Below are positions 57,245-64,000 of a stretch of DNA of 64,000 nt, piece after piece. The notes below the pieces were generated by a model. The model saw nothing but the letters and a program-made list of their open reading frames with translations, did not search any database and was not told where the DNA came from. The stretch is taken from the NCBI GenBank assembly GCA_026008535.1, contig BRKX01000014.1:6943001-7007000 (forward strand), read 5' to 3'. Every line of letters begins with the position of its first letter. Position 1 is the first letter of the stretch. The DNA is from Perilla frutescens. Lineage: Eukaryota > Streptophyta > Magnoliopsida > Lamiales > Lamiaceae. Position numbers and translations under genes: made by a program.

Positions 57245-58688
57245 TGTAGCGCCCCGGTCCCGAAAGACCGTGGGAATGGACGCCACGGGGGTTGGAATTA
57301 AGAAGCGGGAAAGAAAAGGGGTAACTTGAATAATAAAATCTCAACAGAAGACTCAGAATAGTCAAACATGCTGTATAATAATATATACATATTCATAACA
57401 CCAAGATCAGAGTTCTTAGTGTTTAACAAAAGGATATTACAAGCGTGGAGACTTCATTATCAACAGAATAATTAACAAAAAGAGACAATGGGAAAATACA
57501 TAAACAATAAAATCCCATCTCTCAGCATCATCACCTCCACGCGCCAGCCTACTGACCTAAAAAATATTTTAAAATATTTGGGCTGAGTACTAGTGCACTC
57601 AGTGGGTAAGTTTTTACAATTCAAGTTATGCAAATCATTTTATTAAAGTAATCTATCTGCGCTCATGCAGGTAGTGAAGCTTAGGAGGTTTTAAAATTTA
57701 AAGCAACCTAAGTTCACCAAAATATTTTATCGTGAAGCGCTTAAGAGTGTAACCAGTCACTGCCCGCAACCCGTACTACATCACCATGCGTAAAGTTGAG
57801 TATGGCCAAGTATACCCAATGAGTATAACCCATAAGTGTTTCATTTTAGTCTCACCGACAGGGAGTAGGGCAGGACAAATAATGCATGCATACTGTAGCT
57901 ACTCACATTGACACAGCGCTGGTTTATGAGACTCCGACAACATACAGTAGCACGTAAATATTTAACACAGATAGTCACATATGCAATTTTAACAAAGCAG
58001 AGCTTAATAGCTCGAAAGATACAATTTACAAAAATATAATAGCCCACCTGGATAGAAGATAAGCTTTTAAATTCTGAGTTGGTTTTGCTCAGGTTCTGCT
58101 AGCTCTTCTAGGCCTACAATAATCAATCTTTGTTTAGTTTAACTAAATGACCCATCTCAAAGACTTAATCCCTAATATTCCTTTTATTATATATTTTATC
58201 AACTCTATTATTTTATTAGACATTTAAAATAATAGTTATTTCACAAATAGAAATTTTAATTCACTAATTACTATTGATACCTAATTACATCCATTGCCTT
58301 AACCTATAGAAAATATAACATATGCACATTACCATAATCTGATAATTTTAAAATATTGAACTACTTTGAACATTAATTAATTTACAGAACAACTAGATGC
58401 ATATTTTTAATCAAACATACTAACAATTAACCAATATGTCGTGCTTATATTTTTAATAACAAGACACTTAATATTCAAAATCATATAATCTAATCCATGC
58501 TTAATATCTACAAAATGGAAAATCAAATTACTTAATTATTTACCATTAATATATATTCTATTCAAGTAATAACAATTAGTAGCACTATTGCCGTTAGTTT
58601 CATATGTCTGCCTTAAGAATTATAGCAAAGAAATATGATTAGATAATAGTTTCAATTATAAAATCGTGAAACACACGGCACTTTACAC

Positions 58689-58726
<38 letters not shown>

Positions 58727-59756
58727 CCGTAACATAAATTAATACATAGCATGAAATTAAAATGACCTGTTCACTATTTGTATTACTAAATAGAATAAAG
58801 TAACTCAATAGCTTGATTATTAATAGATATCCAATAAATCACTTGATTAACAAAAGTACATTCACTCTCACTCTTTTAATTGAATATACACTTGAACTAT
58901 TCAAATAATACCCAAAATTAGTAGAAATAAACAAAATTAGTGATTAATATGCAACAGAGGAAACTTGCAAGTTAATAATATTACACAATTATTATTATTA
59001 TTTGTTACAAAGCCTAAAAGAAATTATATAACAAGATACTTAAAACCCATAAATCGAGCACTAACCTTAATTCACAAAAGTTTCTTAATTATTGTTCCCT
59101 TCAAGTTCCCGAATGATGATAATAGGATTTTTATTATTATTTTTTTTTATTTAGTTGTTAATAACTATTGCCTAACATAATTTAAAGATTACTATCTCTA
59201 TTGTTACACGTGTAATTACTATATATATGTATGCTCCAAAGATTGCCACCTATTACACTTATGTGTAATCATAATAATAATTTTTTTATTTAATCACATA
59301 TATTCTTGTGCATACATATCTCTATACCATATATCTTATTAAAGAAATCCAATATATATATATATATATATAACTTACATAATGTTGTAATCACTATAGC
59401 ACCTCTATAGTGTCTTATGTAAGCTCACTTTACTTAGTACAAAAGTCTCATTTTGATTAAAATGATCTTTGGATGTCCTAAATTAATTAAACTCTCAAAT
59501 AATTAAATATACAAATGCAGATATTACTATGTAAATATATATATATATATATATATATAAACTCAATTGGCACACGTTACCTAAAAATGTGACCTAGAAG
59601 GATCGGTTTTCTTCCCTAAATTATTCTTATGGTTACCATATACTATATATATTTTTAATACCAAAATTTTTTAGATATTTCACTTATTCTAACTATTAGA
59701 TATATATATACATATTCCTAATTAAATTTAGATAATAAAATTTTCAGGGTATTACA
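57245..59756 (-). repeat. Element C 5' LTR (2512 bp)
   Basis: Near-identical to 48614-51137. In plus orientation it begins TGTAGCGCC and ends GGGTATTACA. Flanked by TCCCC at 59757-59761. Confidence 0.92.
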
Positions 59757-60825
59757 TCCCCGAAGGTATACTTACTTCTAAGGCCTCACTAAGTTTTTCC
59801 TTAGTCAGTTTTAGCTTAGAGCATAATGCGGCAAATATAAATGAATGCGAAGCTCCAGTGTCAAATAATGCAAGTACATACATATTTGATATGCTAATCA
59901 TACTTGCCATATTTCCAGGCTCACGTGCAGCATCTTGTCGATTGAGAGCAAAGGCTCGAGCATTTCTTGCCGGAGGTTGACCTGACCTAGCCACTTCTTT
60001 TCCCTTATTCATTGGGCAATTATATGCCATATGCCCTTGTTGCCAACACCTATAGCACACATTCCTTTCCTTCATACATTCACCATTATGTTTCTTTCCA
60101 CAAATTTGACATAATGGTTTTTCTTGTTGTGCTTTAGGATTTGATCCTCCTCTCATTCTAGCCTTTTTGTCAAAACTGCGATCCTTATTCTTGTTATCAT
60201 CCCACTTTCTTTTCCCCTTCAGCTCATCAACCTTGTTCTCATGCTTATGAAGTGAGGATTCCACATCTTGAGCTCGTTCGAGAGTTTCAGCATACGTGGT
60301 CATACCGCGCCCCGCTATGATACTGTTGATCTCAGTTCGTAAGCCTCTTTTGAATCTATGAGCTTTTTTCTCATCAGTGTCTGTCAGGTGTGGAGCATAC
60401 CTAGACAACTGATTGAACTTCCGTTCATAATCATTCACGGTCATATTTTTCTGAGTTAATTGTAAGAACTCAGTTTCTTTCTGATCCCGATAACACATGG
60501 GAACAAACTTCCGCATAACAGCTTGCTTGAAATCCTCCCAGGTCATATTTGCAAATTGTGCAGGTGTCATTGACCTCTTGTGCATTTCCCACCAATGATC
60601 AGCGTCACCAGTGAGCTGGAAGATTGTATATACGATTCCCTGAGAGTCGGTACACACCATGTAGGCAAATGTACGTTCCATTATTCGTAGCCATTCTTCA
60701 GCCTCAGTTGGTTCACCCTGACCATTAAAGGTCGGAGGTTGATATGTTCGAAACTGAGCGATAACATGTGCCGTATCTTCTTGTGGAGGATTTTGAGCCT
60801 GATTATTTTGACGTCTTGGCGGCAT
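59757..60825 (-). pseudogene. Element B gag and protease start
   Basis: Starts MPPRRQNNQAQNPPQ at 60825 (an upstream in-frame ATG is at 60843). The frame is open to the element C border: gag core (ADHWWEMHKRSMTPAQF, YRDQKETEFLQLTQ), CQICGKKHNGEC, intact knuckle CYRCWQQGHMAYNC (element A has a stop in place of this Trp), and protease LFDTGASHSFIF. Element C enters after SIPSG. The remainder is at 47412-48608 and 37660-39728. Confidence 0.9.
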
Positions 60826-61350
60826 CCTATACACATATTTCATACATCAAATTCTTTTGATCGACAAATACAGTTATAAGATTCTAAGACAACGATACAA
60901 TGCACTTAGATTCGTATATCATAAATTCCAGTGAGCTAAAGAAGCTCTAAAGTCAAACTAGATACTTATGTTCAGTGCATCTATGTTTAAATCCCAGCTA
61001 AGTTCTTGTCTAAAACTAGCTCAGATGATGTTTATGCATCAAATGGATTTGACATGAAAACACTGATAACCATGCTTTGTAGAACATAACTTTCTCAATG
61101 CTTAAATCATACTTTCCACCATGCTTTAAATCACACATTGAGATCACTTGCATTTGTATATCATGCATACAATCATATACATATACTTTTCATAAGAGCA
61201 CTAAAGAAATTCAAAACATGAACTTTAGTATCTTCCCGGAGTAAGCCTGGCGAGACGATAGTTGCTGGGTTTTGGGTAACCAATTCAACAACATAATACT
61301 CAAAACATTTCAATTTTGAAAGCATCACAGGCCTACAATCACGTAGACCT
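60826..61350 (-). other. Element B untranslated leader
   Basis: Corresponds to 19670-20176 of element A in reverse orientation. No gene. Confidence 0.7.
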
Positions 61351-61351
61351 A

Positions 61352-61362
61352 CTCTGATACCA
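61352..61362 (-). other. Element B primer-binding site
   Basis: On the minus strand TGGTATCAGAG, tRNA-Met type, two bases from the 5' LTR. Confidence 0.9.
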
Positions 61363-61364
61363 CC

Positions 61365-63195
61365 TGTAACGCCCTAGTCCCACTAGGACCAAAACGTCAC
61401 CAAAAGACGTACGTACATGCTTACATGATAAATATTTTTCAAGAAATTAAATTAACTTTACAATTAATTTGTAAACGGGCAGTACCTCAACTTAAAAATA
61501 TTCGAATCACACATTCAGGTGCTTTCAAAGTCAGCTTTCAACAAGGCTTTTCGAAATCACAAACTCACACATAAACAAATGACCTGTTAACAAGAAATAT
61601 ATATAGCTGAACAGGCCACACATTTAAAAGCACCACGGTCAACCCTTATATACATTCAAAATATTTGTATATATACAGTCAAAATTGACCACGGGGGTAA
61701 CAACTTTCAAACTTAAAGGTTTTGCAGAGTATCAACGAAAGCATTTAATATTTAATATACAAACATAAGTTTAAAGATGGTTTTAAGCAAAAACCACATA
61801 AGGGTTAACCATCAAAACTCAAACCAACAGCTCATCATCAACCAGCTCAATCTCCAGGACCTGAAAATATTTAAAAATATTTGGGTTGAGTGCCAGAAAA
61901 CACTCAGTGGGCATTAACATTCGTCCAAGACAAACTTTCATGCTTTAAAACTGTTATACTGCATAAATCATGGAAAATAACCATGAACATACTTTATAAC
62001 ATAGTTTATTCTTCTTTATTGGATAAGAGACCCAATGTGATCACATGATACTTTACGGTTACTTATCTAGACATTTAGTCACAAAGTAAATCGTCTATGC
62101 TTGTAAGTCGGAATTCCTCTGTGCATGAAGTCTCATAACATCCAATCATTGCGTAAACAATGCTATTAAAACATTTAACATGCTTTTCATGGACGAATTT
62201 AAAAATATAGTTGTGAGTTATAGAAAAACCCACCTGGATGGTCTCAAAGTGCAGTGTAATTTTTATGTGATGCTGCTATGCTTCTTGATCGTCTCGACCT
62301 ATAAAATTAAAATTTCTAACTTAGAATCCTAATATAGGCCAATAAGGTAATCACTTAGATCCTAAATAACTTAAATAAGAATTTCCTATGCCTTGGGATC
62401 CTTTGGAATTGAAATAGAGTCAAATGGGCGAATAATACGCATTTGACGGATCGAATCAAGTTAGTGATTTTATTTGAGAATTTATCAGACTTCGAGAACA
62501 GAATTGAATAGGGATAAAGATGAATTGAACTGACTTCAATGGCTATGAAGTTTGATTTAACATTTAGAAGAGAATTATAATATTTAGAATTTCTTTTAGG
62601 AAAAATATAACATTTAGAAATTATAGGGCTAAATAACACTTTCAGAAAAACCCAATTTAATTCTCAAATACTAAACTAGGAATCAAAGAATATGAATTTG
62701 AAAATTAGATTCATTTAATATTTTACGGCCAAATTCGAGATTAAATAAATTAAATAATATTGGATTAAAAAAAACATCAAAAAGTAAAAACTCACTTCCT
62801 TTTCTTTCTTTTTTTTCTTCCTAGTTTTTCTTCTTCAATTTCCTTTTTTCACGTTTTTGCTTCTGATTTTTTTCTTTCTTTTTTTTTGTCTTTCGATTTT
62901 CTCTTCTCTTTTTTTTTTTGTTTACTTCTCTTGACTTCTATCTCAAGCCACCTACAATTATATATTTATATAGATGCATTTAGGAAGTCACACGTATACA
63001 TATGTACAGTTGCTATATCAATTAATTACAAGTGTACATGACTAATCTTTTCTTCTTCTTCTTTTTTTATCATAGCCGATCCCCCTATTATATATATATA
63101 TTTACACACACAAAATCACATACATCACACACGTGTACAATAAATCCACTAATTCACTTCATTTGCTTCCCATATGACAAATTATTATTGGTTAC

Positions 63196-63258
<63 letters not shown>

Positions 63259-63709
63259 CTCTTTCTTTTCACAACCAACTTACTCATGTATATGTGTATC
63301 CTAATCCTATTGAAATAATTCTCAAATGGTAAAAATTAATTGGAGAAATTTGGAATTTATCCAAATTACTAGTCTTATAAATAAATAACCATACATCAAT
63401 AATTTGATAAATAGAATGAGCTTAAATTGGACTTGGTAGAATAATTTGATTTCAAAGTGTTAATGAAATAAATTCTATTGGAAGTCAAATGAAGTCCGAA
63501 TTGGATGATCTTGGTATCAAAATGATCCCAATAACGTCTACTTTTATAATATAAATTCAAATTTTAACTTAGAGGCTCAACTAAGATCGAGACTTTTCTT
63601 AGTCTTATTGTACCTCTAAGCCCATAATTAACTAGCCATAATGATTTGGGTTCTAATTTCATAAAATTTCTAGCTATAAAACAATACTATATTTTTCCGG
63701 GGTGTTACA
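61365..63709 (-). repeat. Element B 5' LTR (2345 bp)
   Basis: In plus orientation begins TGTAACGCCCTAG and ends GGGGTGTTACA. Matches 35349-37638 with scattered differences. (ATT)n tract at 63196-63258. Followed by the duplicated TATGG. Confidence 0.9.
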
Positions 63710-63714
63710 TATGG

Positions 63715-64000
63715 ATATGAATAAACTGAAGATATTTTGGATGAAGAGTTGGTCCGTCACGTAGGATTAGTACTTGTCATGGCTACTTCGTGAATAGGTA
63801 CAAGTTTCACACGGTGTCACATGGGTCCCGAAGAGCCATAATCAATTGTGGAGTACTGGAGTGTGTGTTAAAGGCACTAATTACACCACCGATGAGAGTG
63901 ATTACTACGGGAGATTGTTGGAGGTTGTGGAGGTTGAATATCCTGATCTTCCAATTAAGAAGATGATATTTTTCAAGTGTGAATGGTTCGATACGTCAAC
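63715..64000 (+). pseudogene. CACTA TNP2-type transposase, C-terminal part, broken
   Basis: Directly continues the frame cut at 35348 (MNKLKIFWMKS after the junction). The expected middle part is missing: within ~60 bp the sequence jumps to VNRYKFHTVSHGSRRAIINCG (about 63805-63865) and, after a frameshift, YYGRLLEVVEVEYPDLPIKK and FKCEWFDTS. These blocks are typical of the DUF4216 region of plant CACTA proteins. Stops occur near 63762 and 63768. An internal deletion therefore accompanies the point breaks. The frame runs off the window. Confidence 0.8.

Larger units (their letters stand above)
48614..59756 (-). mobile_element. Ty3/gypsy chromovirus, element C (Tekay/Del-like), 11.1 kb, nearly intact
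   Basis: Complete element in the protease region of element B, same strand as B, flanked by TCCCC. On the minus strand: 5' LTR 57245-59756, PBS, an additional ORF (56074-56739), gag-pol 51171-55664 with a single nonsense codon, PPT, 3' LTR 48614-51137. The LTRs are almost identical apart from AT-tract lengths and about 1% substitutions, making this one of the youngest insertions here. Its proteins and LTRs differ clearly from the A/B family. Confidence 0.93.
35349..63709 (-). mobile_element. Ty3/gypsy chromovirus, element B, with two nested retrotransposons
   Basis: Both ends are LTRs of one element (TGTAACGCCC...GTTACA, plus orientation) flanked by the 5-bp duplication TATGG. Read on the minus strand: 5' LTR 61365-63709, PBS, gag and protease start (59757-60825), interruption by element C, protease and RT (47412-48608), interruption by element D, RT end to chromodomain (37660-39728), PPT, 3' LTR 35349-37638. 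Proteins and LTRs are closely related to element A, so A and B are one family. B has many nonsense codons and is older than its passengers. Without C and D (and their duplications) it is about 9.5 kb. Confidence 0.92.
32133..64000 (+). mobile_element. CACTA (En/Spm) transposon, 5' part, split by gypsy element B; 3' end beyond window
   Basis: Starts with CACTACAAGAAAACC, the hallmark terminal repeat of plant CACTA elements, followed by subterminal GGCGACGGA-type repeats. A leader exon with intron precedes a broken TNP2-type transposase frame. The sequence is interrupted at 35348 by gypsy element B and resumes at 63710 with the next codons of the same gene (duplication TATGG on both sides). The right terminus is not in the window. 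The base triplet before the start is AGT, one half of the expected 3-bp duplication. Confidence 0.9.

Noticed and set aside
63032..63304. 90-codon frame encoding poly-isoleucine
   Set aside because: Translation of the (ATT)n microsatellite in the element B LTR.

Overview
This is nuclear DNA of a flowering plant, most likely a eudicot (species not determinable from the sequence). It is AT-rich and consists almost entirely of transposable elements nested in one another. Only two short intact host-like genes are supported: a membrane protein at 8299-8619 (minus) and another at 31021-31527 (plus), each with a plausible TATA box. No rRNA, tRNA, CRISPR or bacterial gene organisation was seen.

Left part (1-7910): a decayed Ty1/copia element on the plus strand, with its 5' LTR cut by the window edge, a tRNA-Met-type PBS, broken gag, protease, integrase, RT and RNase H, a PPT, and a 3' LTR at 7292-7596. 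It is split by a 1.3-kb PIF/Harbinger-like element (3145-4450, TTA duplication) and by an unresolved ~1.3-kb insertion rich in GTCGAC words. A small inverted-repeat element abuts its 3' end.

Middle part (8979-28450): three tandem copies of a ~2.35-kb unit. Each unit is a minus-strand Helitron (starts TC, ends CTAA after a 7-bp hairpin, carries a broken DUF223/RPA-like gene) plus exactly 591 bp of the same 3'-flanking DNA. The 591-bp piece ends inside a small inverted-repeat element that is complete only at the outer edge of the array. This is what rolling-circle read-through past the normal terminator would leave. Copy 1 carries a 3.1-kb Mutator-like element (10-bp duplication, empty sites in copies 2 and 3) with two captured exons and mirror-image arrays of a 9-bp word. 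Copy 3 carries a 9.3-kb Ty3/gypsy chromovirus (element A, 5-bp duplication GGTAC).

Right part (32133-64000): a CACTA (En/Spm) element with a broken TNP2-type transposase, cut at 35348 and resuming at 63710. The intervening 28 kb is one minus-strand gypsy element (B, duplication TATGG, same family as A) that was itself invaded twice. One insertion is a non-autonomous Athila/Tat-type element (D, plus strand, 39729-47411) whose gag-protease frame is joined directly to the integrase C-terminal domain. The other is a young, nearly intact gypsy chromovirus (C, minus strand, 48614-59756) with an additional 221-codon ORF upstream of gag. The order of events is therefore CACTA, then B, then C and D.

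The most noteworthy signals are the Helitron read-through array, the strong excess of the word GGGCAY/RTGCCC throughout element D, the gag-PR/IN-CTD fusion in D, the extra leader ORF in C, and the mirror-image motif arrays in the Mutator-like element. Boundaries of most elements are anchored by target-site duplications or by comparison with uninterrupted copies in this window. Family assignments rest on recognisable protein motifs and were not checked against a database.
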